64,000 nt of DNA from Nicotiana tabacum. Taxonomy: Eukaryota; Streptophyta; Magnoliopsida; Solanales; Solanaceae. This document shows positions 32,769 through 44,112 of the stretch, piece after piece (position 1 is the first letter of the stretch; every line of letters begins with the position of its first letter). The position numbers were made by a program, and so were the translations under genes. Location of the stretch: NCBI RefSeq assembly GCF_000715075.1, contig NC_134089.1, positions 70,972,697 to 71,036,696 of the forward strand, read 5' to 3'. The notes under the pieces are model-generated. The model searched no databases. It had not been told where the DNA came from and worked only from the letters and a program-made list of their open reading frames with translations.

Positions 32769-35729
32769 GTTATTGATGCATTGGTGGACTAATTTTGACT
32801 AAGAAAAGAAAACATCATGGTAATTCGGGCAAAGAACTTGATAAATGTGTGCTATATTTTGCCTTATCAATTCGTATGTAGATTTTGATATGACTAAGAG
32901 TTTATGCTTCTTATGGATGTGATGTACAGGGAGAAGAATTCATTCGGTTGCTTCTTGGGAGTGTTCATATGCTAACAACGTACTAGAGTTTTGTTATATA
33001 TTCGGGACTAGGTTAGACTGGGTGACTTTCAACAGTGGTTCTTGTGGGCTCAAGAATTTAAGCGCCATGTCCAAAAATTTTGGGTTCGTACGTGGCTTAA
33101 AACCGGGATTTTGTAGCAGAGTGTGAAGAATTCTTAGGGAATTTCTATGTTATCAACGGGGCTGCAGTGCAGTGTTAGAAAAACGGGAGAAACAGCTTTG
33201 AATTCGTAGAAGATCTAATTAATGCAGGTGTATCAGTTAGAGTTACTATAGACTACATATGGATGGTATGAAATGGCTTATGGGTATTGAGACGATGTAG
33301 TAGATGTAGTCTCGTGATTTGGGGTCATTTGGGATGAGCATTGTTTGAGGTCCATTATGTGTTTGAATAGTACTAACATTTCAAAGGCAAGTCAAGAGTA
33401 TATTGGGACAAGTTGAGTCAGTTAGTAATGGGTTGAATCAGTATGGTTGTGGAAATGATCAGTTCCTTCGGTGTGTTAAGCTATACAGGTGATTCGTGGT
33501 TGTACGTGTAGGCTTGACAGCCACCATAATTTGATTGATTTGGAGGTATTTGATTCTAATGGCCTTGTTATATGTAAATGGATCCCAGAATAGTTATAGG
33601 AATTCGGTTGCGTGTTGCAATTATTCCTCTGAAATGTGTTGAGTGAAAGGTTTCTAGATGATGAAGTGTATATTCTATTAGTGGTTCAGAAGTTATGATG
33701 AAATTCTTGTACTCTTGCATAGCTGCATGATAGGTGCAGTGAGCGGTATGAAAATTGGAAGTTGAGGATCAAGGTTGCGGTTTGGTGTTGATAAGAATGT
33801 CACGAGCTCGGAGGATCGAGGGAGGATTTTAGATGTTCAGAGTATGCTGGCACTATTTTCGGGTAGCCTGAGGATGGCCTATTTTGTGGTAGGAGTGTTG
33901 GGTATTGAAATATGGATGCTTGGCTAGTACTATAGAAATAGTATGGTCGATAGCCATTGATGTTCAGATTTTTCTACCTAGTGCGGAAGGTTGTGGGAGT
34001 ATATCCTATGAGAAGGTCATATAAGTGTGACATGTTAGTCATTTGATTGTTAGGGATCGAAATAAGGAATGGGGATTCTGGTACTGTCGCTAATGGGAGA
34101 GTTTATGCCTAAGGGGCGCTCTATTCCTTTAGTTGTGGACCGTGGGGTTTGTTCCAGATCGGACGGCTGCTTGTATATGTCATGAATAGGGTCATTGTGG
34201 ATCTTTGAAAGGTCATCGGGCCAGATATGAGGTGATCAGAATGGACTTGAGGTCCATTGGTAGATCTAATATGGATGTGTGCTCCACATTAGGGTTGAAT
34301 GTGTTCCTTCAACCTAGCATTGCTTATGGAGGAGTCTTCAAGCGTTGGGTGTTATTCCAGTCGTCAGCCATTCTATGTGAAACAGCTTGATTATTCTTAC
34401 ATGTGTTGTGGTCCCGTGTAGATGGTGGTGTTAAATGAGCAAGATGACTCTCGAGATGCAAGTCATTTATTTCACCTTAGTCGTGCTTGGGTTTTTTAGT
34501 GCATGGCGCTATCCATCTTCCCAGGGTTGTATTTATGCACTTAGCATTCTTGTGATTGATATACCAACATTTCCTGTGTATGAGCATTATGGTTTGATGA
34601 GTATTTACTTATTGATTTTCATGTGTGGATCGGGTGGTACGCCTCCACAAGGCATGATATGTGGGTCGGAAGGATCAGGTCTTTTCGAGAGCTTATTGAC
34701 CCGCAAAAACAGCCGCAACAATATCATCTTTGGATCGGGTTGCATGCCGCAACAATATCATGTTTGGATTGGGTTACATGCTTCTACAATATTATGTTTG
34801 GATCGGGTTGGACGCTGCAATAGTATCATGTTTGGATCGGGTTGCACGCCACAATAGTATCATGTGTGGATCGAGTTGCGCGCCGCAACAATGAGGCGTT
34901 GAGTATGGTTCCTTATACTTATTTTGTGTGTTGGTTTCACATCTCTGAGATAGGTTTATAGCATCCATTAGGCCGTTTTATTCGTTATGGGGGCTGGATA
35001 GCTCTTTTCCCGAGTTCATTTTTCCTTAGTTGGTCGTATTCAAGTTGTGACTTGTTGATGCACTGATGTCGCCGTATGAAATTTTAGATGGTGTTTGAGG
35101 TAGCTTATTGCACGAACAACGTTTACTGGGTGAGACGAGGTTATTGTACCTGAGGTCAGTGTGATCGGATTTATAAGGTATAATAGAGGGAAAATGTCAC
35201 TATTTAGTTAGAAATGAGGCAAGGATTCTAATTGAGCAAAGAAGTTCCATGAATTTTCGATTTGGCAAGTGATTTTGAGTTTTTACACATCTCTTTCATC
35301 ATTTCATCATTGAAAGGGTCAGAACCGGACTTATGTTTGTTATGAGATACACTACGAGGATCAAATTCATGAATTTGTAGGTATCGTAGTTGGAGAATGT
35401 TATTTTGGGCATGCGAATTGTATGGTGCGATGTGTGATTACAGCATGGGTGGCTAATTATGTTTTGGGTTTAGCATATTGATATTGATACGGTGCGCATA
35501 TGTTAGAATCAGGTCTAGTAGAGAATTCCTAATGTTGGAAATTTGGTGCTAAGCATAAGGCTTTTGGGCTAAGGTAGCAGTATGGACCTTTAGTCTGGCT
35601 CGAGCCAGTGTGCTCACGTGGGTGTCGGTGGAACTGGTAGGTGCACGAGGTGTTGAACATCGATTTTATGTAACTCTGGTGTAGTTCTTGGCACGTTAGA
35701 GGACGAACGTATATATAAATGGGGGAGAA
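32769..35729 (+). other. Remaining 3' internal region of the old outer element
   Basis: Lies between the inner element and the outer 3' LTR and ends with a polypurine tract AATGGGGGAGAA (35718-35729). I could not recognise integrase, chromodomain or any other pol block in any frame, and the frames are short. It looks like the long non-coding spacer that follows pol in some of these elements. A 34-bp tandem array lies at 34720-34889. Open frames at 34435-34857 arise largely from that array. Confidence 0.6.
34720..34889 (+). repeat. Minisatellite, five units of exactly 34 bp
   Basis: Units follow AATATCATGTTTGGATCGGG then TTGCACGCCGCAAC, with a few substitutions each and no length change. More degenerate copies are visible just upstream (from about 34620). 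Confidence 0.9.
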
Positions 35730-38488
35730 TGTAACGACCCGACCAATCGTTCGGCGGTTTGAGGCCTTGAGTATCTTCATTTTATGTATTATGACTTGCA
35801 CATGTAGTCGGATTAGATTTTCGGGAAGATTAGAGTTGGTTTGGAAGAATAATTCTCAATTCGGAAGCTTTAAGTTGGAAGAGTTGACCAATGATTCAAT
35901 TTTGAGTAAACGACCTCAGATCGGAGTTTTGACGGTTCTGTTGGGTCCGTATAATGATTTTGGACTTAGGCATATGTCCGACTTTGGATTTGGAAGTCCA
36001 TAGGTTGATTTGATGCTATTTAGTAAAAGTTAGAAAATTAAAGGGTTTGACGGTTGATAGATTTGACCTAGAGTTAAATTTGTTGATATTGTATCCAGAT
36101 TATAATTCGGGGAGTTGGTATAGGTTAGTTGTGTCATTTAGGAATTGCTTGCAAAATTAGATGTCATTCTGAGTTGATTTGGTATATTTCAGCATGCGTT
36201 TTAAAAGTTTAAAAGTTTTTTAGTTCATTAGGTTTGAATTGATGTGCGATTCATGATTTTAATATTGTTTGGTGTGATTTGAGGCCTCGAGTAGGTTCTT
36301 GTTATATTTTTGGGACTGGTTTGTGTGATTGGACGGGGTCCCGAGAGCCTCGGGTGCGTTTCAGATGTGTTTGGGTTGTGTCGCGCTCTTATTTGATGTT
36401 TCAATATCGTTTCTTTGGGAATAAAGGGTAGTATCTTTAGCAAACGAGCTTTGATTTGTGGTTAGATTGAACCATTAGATCCATATCATAATTACAGAAC
36501 CACAACAACAAGAACCGTCGAATTCTGAGGTCGTATGAGAGAGTTATGCCCATTTCCGTGTCGAGAAAGATTGTTTGTTTCTGGTGCAAACTTTTGTTCT
36601 TCGCGAATGCGAGAGGGTTCTGCGAACATGAAGAAGGATTTCTAGGTTGACCAGTCAACGCAAAAAATTAATCTTCGCGAACTCAAAGGTCTCCCGCGAA
36701 GGCGATGAACAAAAATCATCTGGGTAGTGTTTTAAACCGAGTATTTTAGTATTTTGAGCACATCTTAAGTTTTAGAGTTCCGTTTGAGGTGATTTTTGCA
36801 GCGTTGTCCCGTCTCAACAATGGTGTAAATATCTGACATTTATTTTCATCCTGTTCCATGATTATTTTCGTTTCCTATTGTTTTTATCCATGTTAGGATG
36901 GTAGAAATTGGGTTTTGAGTACCAATGTTGAGAAATGGTAAATCCTTGATTTGAGGGACAATTCGTGAATGAAATTGGATGATTTTCTGGATATATACTA
37001 TATAAGTTAAGAGTAATATTTATTTTTGATAATTTTTGTAATCCGGGCACGTAGCACTGGGCATTGACCTTGTTGACTTTTCCAGCAGTGTTGGAAATTG
37101 TTCCAAATTGTTAAATAACGAGTATTGGAGTATATTTTGATTGCTTTGCACGTTGTTTTATTAGTTTTGGATCGTTTGAATAGTTAGAGAGGCGTTGGAA
37201 CCGATCATCGAATTTTGGAGCGAGGTAAATCTCTTGTCTAACCTTGTGAGGGTGAAATTACCTCGTAGGTATCAAATTGTTATGTGCTACTAGTTGTGGG
37301 TGCTACATAAGCACGAGGTGACGAGAGTTCATACGTAGCTAAAATATGTTTATGTCTGGGTATTTAGGACTCTGTCTTGTAATATTTGAATTATTTGAAC
37401 TCAACTTGCTAGCTTAATTAATTGAATTTATAATTGAAATGGATTTAGGAACATATTAGGCCGAGCTTTATCATCTTTTGTTGATTGGCAAGATATTTAA
37501 TAAACGGTAAAAGTTATATTCACCTTATGCTCTGTACATGTGTTGAAAGCACGTGACTCGTAATTCGTTAAATTTCTTTCTTTCCCAAGGATAGGACCGA
37601 ACACCTCGACAGTATATTGAGATGCATCTCTGGTTCGCGCCGGTCGACCTCGATAGCGTACACACCACTCTAGATCGGGCCGTACGACCTCGACATAATC
37701 ATGCGTAATACTGCTAGGAGTTTGAATATTCGTGAGATGCTCGTTTTATTGATACCTGGAATTTGTATGGTATTACTTATCCATTTGAGATTACATTTTA
37801 TATTTCTTATCTGTTGAGATAGCATATGATATTAGAGAGGTTTATATTGTCAAATGAAAAATTGGGGAATTACGTGAGTTACAGTTTTTATCCCATAGTT
37901 ACTGTTGTGTTTGTTACCTATTTATAATCTATTATATTATTTTATTGGACCACTAGTAAGTGTCGATGTCGACCCTTCGTCACTACTTCTCCGGGGTTAG
38001 GCTATATACTTACTGGGTACGCATTAATTTACGAACTTATGATGCAGTTCTGCACTAAATGTGCAGGATCTGACAGATTCATTTGGTGGCCATCTTGGCC
38101 TGTAGGCGCAATTGCGAAGGGAATTTATGGCGAGCTGCTTTCTATGCTACGCATCGCAGCCCATAGAGTCTCCATCTTATTCATTTAATTTATCCTTCTA
38201 TTTTATATTCCAGACAGATGATGTATTATTATTGCACTCTTTAGTAGACGCTCATGCACTTGTGACACTGAGTTTTGAGATGTTCTAGAATTTTCTTGTG
38301 GTTTTGCTTAGCATTTACACACTTTCATTATCTATTCTACTAAATTGTAAGTTTTCTTGATCTTAACGTGTTAATTTTTTTATCTAATGAAATTCAAGAA
38401 TTTGAGAATAATAAGTAGGTAGTTCACCGTTGGCTTGCCTAATGGGGACGTTGGGCATCACGACCTATAGGGGAATTGGGTCGTGACA
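35730..38488 (+). repeat. 3' LTR of the old outer element, 2759 bp
   Basis: Starts TGTAACGACCC directly after the polypurine tract and ends GGGTCGTGACA next to the CATCC duplication. It supplies the 552 bp (37937-38488) missing from the 5' LTR. Confidence 0.92.
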
Positions 38489-39226
38489 CATCCAACAGTC
38501 ACCTTCTTTTCTCTTTAATTCATTGTCTTATCTCTCATCCATTTATCTAGGCCATTCGATAACTTTTTAGTGAATAGCCCCCAAAATTACCTATCTTATC
38601 ATTGTTTTCCCCTAAATCCCTAGTCGTTAATCAAAGATAACTTTAATTCATTGTTTTCTCCTTTACCCAAACGACCTTTTTAACCTTAGGGTCAAATACC
38701 TAATCCTCATTTCCCTTCAGAGACCGCCCCTATTCCCCTTCACTCTCTCTTCTTTCAACTCTATTACCCACTAAACCTAATGGTGACCAATGGTCCGCCA
38801 TAGATCCCCCTCCTCTCTCCTACTTTTCCCCATCATCTCCCTTTTATGTCTCCTTTCCTCTCTTTCATGTCACCTCTCCTCTCTCCCTCACCCTCCATCA
38901 TATCTCTGAAGATCGACAGAGATCTAAGAGGATCCAATCTTGACCTCTTGGTCACCTACCTAAGGATCTTGAAGATCTGATGGCCGCATGGAATTCCCTT
39001 GCACAGGATGATGGACATTCGTTAGTTTTAGGGCTCAAAATCATCAGTCAGTGGCGATACAAGCATCGTCTGAGCCTAACGGCTCTTTCCTATTTAGTCA
39101 ACCTCTCAAGAACCTCTGTAAGGTATATCTCTCTCTTAATCTCTCTCTTTTTCTTCTTTCAAATCATAGAGGTCATTACTATTCAAATTCAAAACCTTAA
39201 CTAGGTAGTTGAGTTATAACTCCAAC

Positions 39227-39234
39227 TATAAATA
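39227..39234 (+). promoter_or_regulatory. Candidate TATA box
   Basis: TATAAATA in the LTR-like region, with an adenine/cytosine-rich stretch about 30 bases downstream. This is position and sequence only; activity is unknown. Confidence 0.4.
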
Positions 39235-40165
39235 CTGAAATTAATGACCTTCAACAACACACACTAACCATCACATTTAAGCTTATTAACTTGCCTTAAA
39301 AACGTTCTAAGATCTCTCAGTTCTTACTTCTTTCTTTGCTTCTATTATTTTAATTTCGGTTGAGTTTCGAGCTCCGTGTTTGATTTTGGAGACGAATCCC
39401 TAATGACTTCCTTAGGCCTCCACAGTTTGCTGCTCAGTAGAAGGTCAGTGACCTTTTTCACTCTCTTGTTGCCTTTCTCTGCATACCTAGTAACTTTAAT
39501 ACCATAGATTAATACACATCTAACTAGAACTGTGTCATGTTAATTTGTGCTTTAATGTTCGATTCTATGAATGGCCGAGGAACTATCTTATTAAGTTTGA
39601 GGATTAGGGTAATTTCAATTGCAGGCTTGTAGATTATATTCTTAAGTGATCTGTGTAGACCTCATGCCTTAAGTCGAATGCATGTTATGAGAGTAATGTT
39701 TGGTCATATAATACCCTATGTATGCCTTCAGTTGTTTCAATGGATTCTTTGTTAACGCTTGGGATTTGAGCAGTAACAATTATTTGCATGTGTAGTTTGT
39801 CCTTAGAAGATTGCATAGATGCCATGTCTTAGGGGATTGTATGTTTTATTGATCTATCACATAATAACATGTTATTCGTTGCTTGACTGCTCATTGGAAC
39901 TATGTTATCTTAAATCTAAGGTCCTAAACACTATTCTAATAAATCTAAGCATTTGACATGCTGAACTGAATGTAATGAATGTTATCCAATTTCATGTAAG
40001 GTACTAGGAGGAGGTATACATCCAGGTCTGCATGCAATAAGTCTCATAATGAATTTATTGAGAGAATATAATGACTACGTTTCTGTCGCTTTGCTATTTT
40101 AAAGTTATGTGCAGGATTATCTCTTATGCTCTAACTAATACTTAGATTCTAGAATGCTGAAGACT

Positions 40166-40174
40166 ATGTGTATG

Positions 40175-40217
<43 letters not shown>
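40166..40217. repeat. (TA)n microsatellite
   Basis: GTATGTATG followed by about 22 TA units, just upstream of the copia LTR. Confidence 0.95.
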
Positions 40218-40220
<3 letters not shown>

Positions 40221-40221
40221 A

Positions 40222-41180
40222 TGTCTTTGCCTTTATGTTTTGATGATCTAATAAACTTACTGTCAAAGAACCAGATAAGGAACCTGACACACTTGGACTA
40301 TACTACAAGATTAACGGATTCCAGCTAATGTGAACTGCTATAGCTTCAAGAGATAGGAAACCAAACAAGGACCTGATACCTTTGTGGTTTCCTCATAGCA
40401 GTACAAAGTCAATTGGACACAGCTGGAAGCGACGTGACCACCTGCACTGTTTCTGCCTGCACTGCACTATTTCAGTGTCCACTTATTCCTTGACCAACTA
40501 AAGTGCTTACATCATTTCAAGTGATGTCATCAGGGTTTATCAACAATGAGTTTATATCAAAACATCACTTGAACATTTCTGTTCCTTATTCAAGCCTTTT
40601 GCAAAAATAGAGAAATTAATTCTCACGAGATTGAAGAACAAAATTAAATGTACGGACCAGTTCCTAAAGTTAGTATTTTGTTGTCCTTAGTTGAGTTGTA
40701 ACTTTGTGATTATTCTTACTGAATCTCCTAAACTGCTTAGCCAGAAGCGTTGATTAGGAACCCTCTTGTAAAATCCATAAACTCTCTGAGTTTATATTGT
40801 GACTAGGTTTAGTCATAAGTTAAAGTGTTTGTAACTAGAGAGTGACAAAATGGCTTATGGTGAGAGTATCACAAGTTAGTTAAAGTCTTTGTAACTAGAG
40901 AGTGACAAAGTGGCTTGTGGTGAGAGTATCACAAGTTAGTTAAAGTCTTTAGTTAGTTAAGTTGAATCCTTTGTAATAGAGTTATTACAAAGTGGCTTGT
41001 AATAGGTGTTAATAAGTTAGTGAAGTTGAAAGCCTACAAGTGTAGGTCGTGGTTTTTGTCCCCCTGAGTTGGAATATTTCCACATAAAAATCCTGTGTCT
41101 CATTTACTTACAGTTTTACTAGCATTTTAAGCATAACCTCATAGAGGACAAGGTACTCTACTGTTTGGTGGACTCATACA
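40222..41180 (+). repeat. 5' LTR of the SIRE-type element (start approximate)
   Basis: It ends at GGACTCATACA, ten bases before the PBS. The start is placed at TGTCTTTGCC because of the nearby TTTTGATGATC block usual near the beginning of these LTRs; with no second LTR this is uncertain. It contains a 60-bp tandem duplication (40818-40937). Confidence 0.6.
40818..40937 (+). repeat. 60-bp tandem duplication in the copia LTR
   Basis: Two adjacent copies containing TTTGTAACTAGAGAGTGACA and GTGAGAGTATCACAAGTTAG differ at only a few positions, and a third partial copy follows. Confidence 0.9.
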
Positions 41181-41190
41181 AACTAAAAAT

Positions 41191-41202
41191 TGGTATCAAA
41201 GC
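41191..41202 (+). other. Primer-binding site of the copia element
   Basis: TGGTATCAAAGC, one mismatch from the initiator-tRNA-Met PBS, ten bases after the LTR end. Confidence 0.85.
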
Positions 41203-41214
41203 GGGTTCCTCCTA

Positions 41215-42340
41215 TCAAGCTAACACCTAGGAAGGATCCTTATAGATGCTCTACCAAATTTTGAAGGTCAATTTACATACTGACCACCCAGGTTCAATGG
41301 ACAATACTATGGGTGGTGGAAAACAAGAATGCATGATTTTATCATGGCTGAGGATTTTGAGTTATGGGATGTCATATGTGATGGTCCTTATGTTCCAACA
41401 AAGGTATTGGAAGAACTTCCATTTTTAATGTCAAAAACTAGTAAAGAATACACCGACGCAGATAGGAAAACTGTGGAGCAGAATTTTCATGCCAAGAATA
41501 TTCTGGTATGTGGAATAGGACCTGAAGAATATAATAAAATCTCTGCTTGCGACACTGCTAAGGAGATATGGGAAGCTTTGCAAATAGCTCATGAGGGAAC
41601 AACCCAAGTAAAACAGTCTAAGATCGATATGCTCACTACCGAGTATGAACTCTTCAGGATGAAGGACGATGAATCTATTCAAGATATGTACACAAGATTT
41701 ACTTCCATCATAAATGAGTTACACTCACTTGGTGAAACCATTCCTAGAAACAAGCTAGTGAGGAAAATCCTCAGTATTCTGCCCAACCCTTGGGAAAGCA
41801 AGGTGAATGCTATCACTGAATCAAAGGGACTTTTAGGAGCTAACCATAGAAGAGCTGGTTGGAAATCTGAAGATCTACGAGATGAAGAGGAAGATAGACA
41901 GTGAAAGAAGAGAACCAAAGAAAAAAAAGAACCTGGTACTCAAAGCTGATAGCGATGACTCAAGTGAGGAAGACAGTGACATATCTCACTTAACCAAAAG
42001 ATTTTAGAAGATGGACAGAAGAAATGGAGAAATGCTAAAAAGGGGCAGCTCTAGCAAACCAAAAAACTATGATCTCTGTCATAAGTGTGGAAAGCCTGGA
42101 CACTTCATCAAAGACTGTCCTCTCTTGAAGTAAGAACTCTCCAAGAACAACCCTGAAAAAGTAACTAAGAGGAACCTGGTTCCTTTCAAGGACTTCAAAA
42201 GAAAGAGATCTACTGACAATGTGGTGAAACATGCTCTTGCAGCATGGGGAGATTCCTCTGGTGAGTCTGAAGATGAAGTTGATGTTGGTGATAGTTCCAT
42301 GATGGTAGTTGAAGGCGCGGAAAATGAATATGACTCAACT
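41215..42340 (+). pseudogene. Gag of the SIRE-type element
   Basis: The frame enters with DALPNFEGQF, hits a stop, then continues PPRFNGQYYGWWKTRMHDFI (about 41278) and AEDFELWDVICDGPYVPTK, through WEALQIAHEGTTQVKQSKID, to RKILSILPNPWESKVNAI (about 41760-41815). A frameshift near 41840 moves the reading to ELTIEELVGNLKIYEMKRKI, and the zinc knuckle CHKCGKPGHFIKDC sits at 42075-42118 with intact CCHC spacing. Stops follow at about 42006 and 42132. An acidic C-terminal stretch (42240-42390) leads into protease. The RNA-binding and capsid role is known for the family. Confidence 0.9.
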
Positions 42341-43330
42341 TTTGCTTTGATATCCCAATCAGATGATGATGAAGACGATGACAAAAAGGAGGGAATAGTG
42401 AAAGAAAGCGGTCAACAATGGTTCATGGATAGTAGGTGTTCAAAGCACATGGCTGGGAACACCATGGACTTTCTTTCACTAAAAGCCTTGCAAAGAGGGA
42501 ATGTATCATTTGGCAATGGTAAAAAGGGGTACATTCTTGGAGTTGGAAAAGTCGAGAAGTAACTCGCTCATTCTATTGAAAATGTGTACTATGTCAATGG
42601 CCTTAAGTACAGTTTCTTGAGTGTCTCTCAGATCTGTGATAAAGGAAACAAGGTAGAATTCTTGTCCAAGATATGTACAGTTACTGATCTAGTAACTGGT
42701 AAAGTGGTACTTGTGGCTAAGAGATACAAGAACATCTATGTTGCTGATTTCGAGTCCTTACAAAGTGGTGATATGAGTTGTCTGAAAGACATTGATGATG
42801 ATTCTGAACTGTGGCATAGAAGACTGGGGCACACAAGCTTTTCTCTTCTGAACAAACTAATTCAGAAGGACCTGGTCCATGGTCTACCCATGTCAAAGTT
42901 CAAGGTGCAAAATATTTGTGATGCCTATGCTAGAGGAAAACATGTGATGTCCTCTTTTAAGTCTAAAAGGGATGTGAGCAACTCAAAGACACTAGAGCTT
43001 TTGCATATGGACCTATGTGGTCCTGTGAGAGTGCAAAGCAGAGGAGGAAAAAGATACATTTTTGTGATAGTGGATGACTACTCCAGATTCAAATGGACTC
43101 TATTTCTTAGAACTAAAGATGAAACCTTTGAGGTGTTTGTGGCCTTTGTGAAGAAAATCCAGGTGAAGATGGAGTCTAGAGTCGTATGCATTAGGTCATA
43201 TCATGGAACAGAACTTGACAATGCCAAATTTGATGAGTTCTGCAATGAAAATGGCATCACCCACAACTTCTTAGCTCCTAGAACTCCCCAACAAAATAGA
43301 GTAGTGTAAAGGAAGAACAGAACTCTAGAA
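42341..43330 (+). pseudogene. Protease and integrase of the SIRE-type element
   Basis: The protease motif is QQWFMDSRCSKHM (about 42412), where the normal DSG active site reads DSR. After a stop at 42560 the integrase continues: zinc-finger region with ELWHRRLGHTS (42820) but CDAYARGK in place of the usual CDAC pair, then LLHMDLCGPV (first acidic residue kept) and FVIVDDYSRFKWTLF. In the second acidic block RSDHGTE reads RSYHGTE (about 43195), and at the third the frame stops (QQNRVV-stop, 43307) where the Glu belongs. Protease and integrase would both be inactive. Confidence 0.92.
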
Positions 43331-44112
43331 GAGATGGAAAGAACAATGCTAATCAACAGTGGAATTGCAAAGAACTTCTGGACTGAAGCGGTCAACACTG
43401 CCTGCTACTTGGTGAACAAGTGCATGATTAGATCCCTCCTGAACAAAACCCCATATGAGTTGCTGAATGGAATGAAACCCAAGTTGACTCATCTAAGAAC
43501 ATTTGGGTGCAAATGCTATATTCTCAATAATGGAAAGGATCAACTAGGTAAATTTGATGCCAAGAGTGATGAAGGAATATTTCTGGGCTACTCTTCTCAA
43601 AGCAAAGCGTACAAGATATATAATAAGCGGACTCAATGTGTTGCGGAAAGTGTTCATGTTATTTTTGATGAGTCTTATCCCTCCTGTGAGAAGAGTGCTA
43701 AAGATGATCAAGATAGAGAACCCTTACTAGTCCCTGGTGAAGTCATTGACATGAAAAATGGAAAGGCAGATATGATGAGCCAAGTAAAAGAGCTGAGTGA
43801 AGGCAATACTGTCTCATCTTCAATGGAACCAGGTACTTCAATTACAATCACTAAAGCTGAAGAAAGAGTGGTTGATGCAGTTCAGGGTACTCCACTAGCA
43901 CCTGAGAGAACAACATAGGAAAACCAGTCAAATGTACCCACATCCTCTCTAAATGAACCTCAGACGTCTAACTATAGAACAAAAGCTCTCATCCTCTTGA
44001 CAACATAATTACCCCTCTAGATTCCAGCGTACAAACCAGGTCAAAAGCCAGATATTTACTTGCCTTCTCAGCCTTTCTCTCCCAAATAGAGCCCAAGAAT
44101 ATCAAGGAAGCC
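43331..44112 (+). pseudogene. Integrase C terminus and linker of the SIRE-type element
   Basis: Continues MERTMLINSGIAKNFWTEAV, NTACYLVNKCMIRSLLNKTP, LRTFGCKCYILNN and DEGIFLGYSSQSKAYKIYN, the standard C-terminal integrase blocks of copia. A poorly conserved acidic linker follows to a stop at 43918. The next 190 bases before RT are broken. Confidence 0.9.

Larger units (their letters stand above)
13896..38488 (+). mobile_element. Old Ty3-type LTR element, gag-pol lost, host of two nested elements
   Basis: Outer LTR ends TGTAACGACC (13896) and GGTCGTGACA (38488) are flanked by a perfect 5-bp duplication CATCC (13891-13895 and 38489-38493). A polypurine tract sits before the 3' LTR. What is missing is the last 0.55 kb of the 5' LTR, the PBS, gag and nearly all of pol. 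The 3' part of the internal region survives at 32769-35729. The gap between the two parts is filled by the non-autonomous element 16108-32763, which in turn contains the chromovirus 18672-28904. The LTRs differ at well over one base in ten by eye, so this is the oldest layer here. Confidence 0.85.
38494..40221 (+). other. Pyrimidine-rich LTR-like leader, no coding region
   Basis: Continues the flank of 13640-13890. From 38500 to 38900 the plus strand is dominated by CT-rich blocks (CCTCTCTCC, CTTTCCTCTC). A TATAAATA box at 39227-39234 is followed by an AAC/CACA-rich transcript-start-like stretch. This order resembles U3, TATA and leader of Tat-type LTRs. From 39400 on, nothing is recognisable. 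A (TA)n tract is at 40166-40217. Confidence 0.4.

Noticed and set aside
34435..34857. 140-codon plus-strand frame with hydrophobic N terminus
   Set aside because: Its second half is the 34-bp minisatellite, whose length is not a multiple of three, and the first half matches no family; probably chance.
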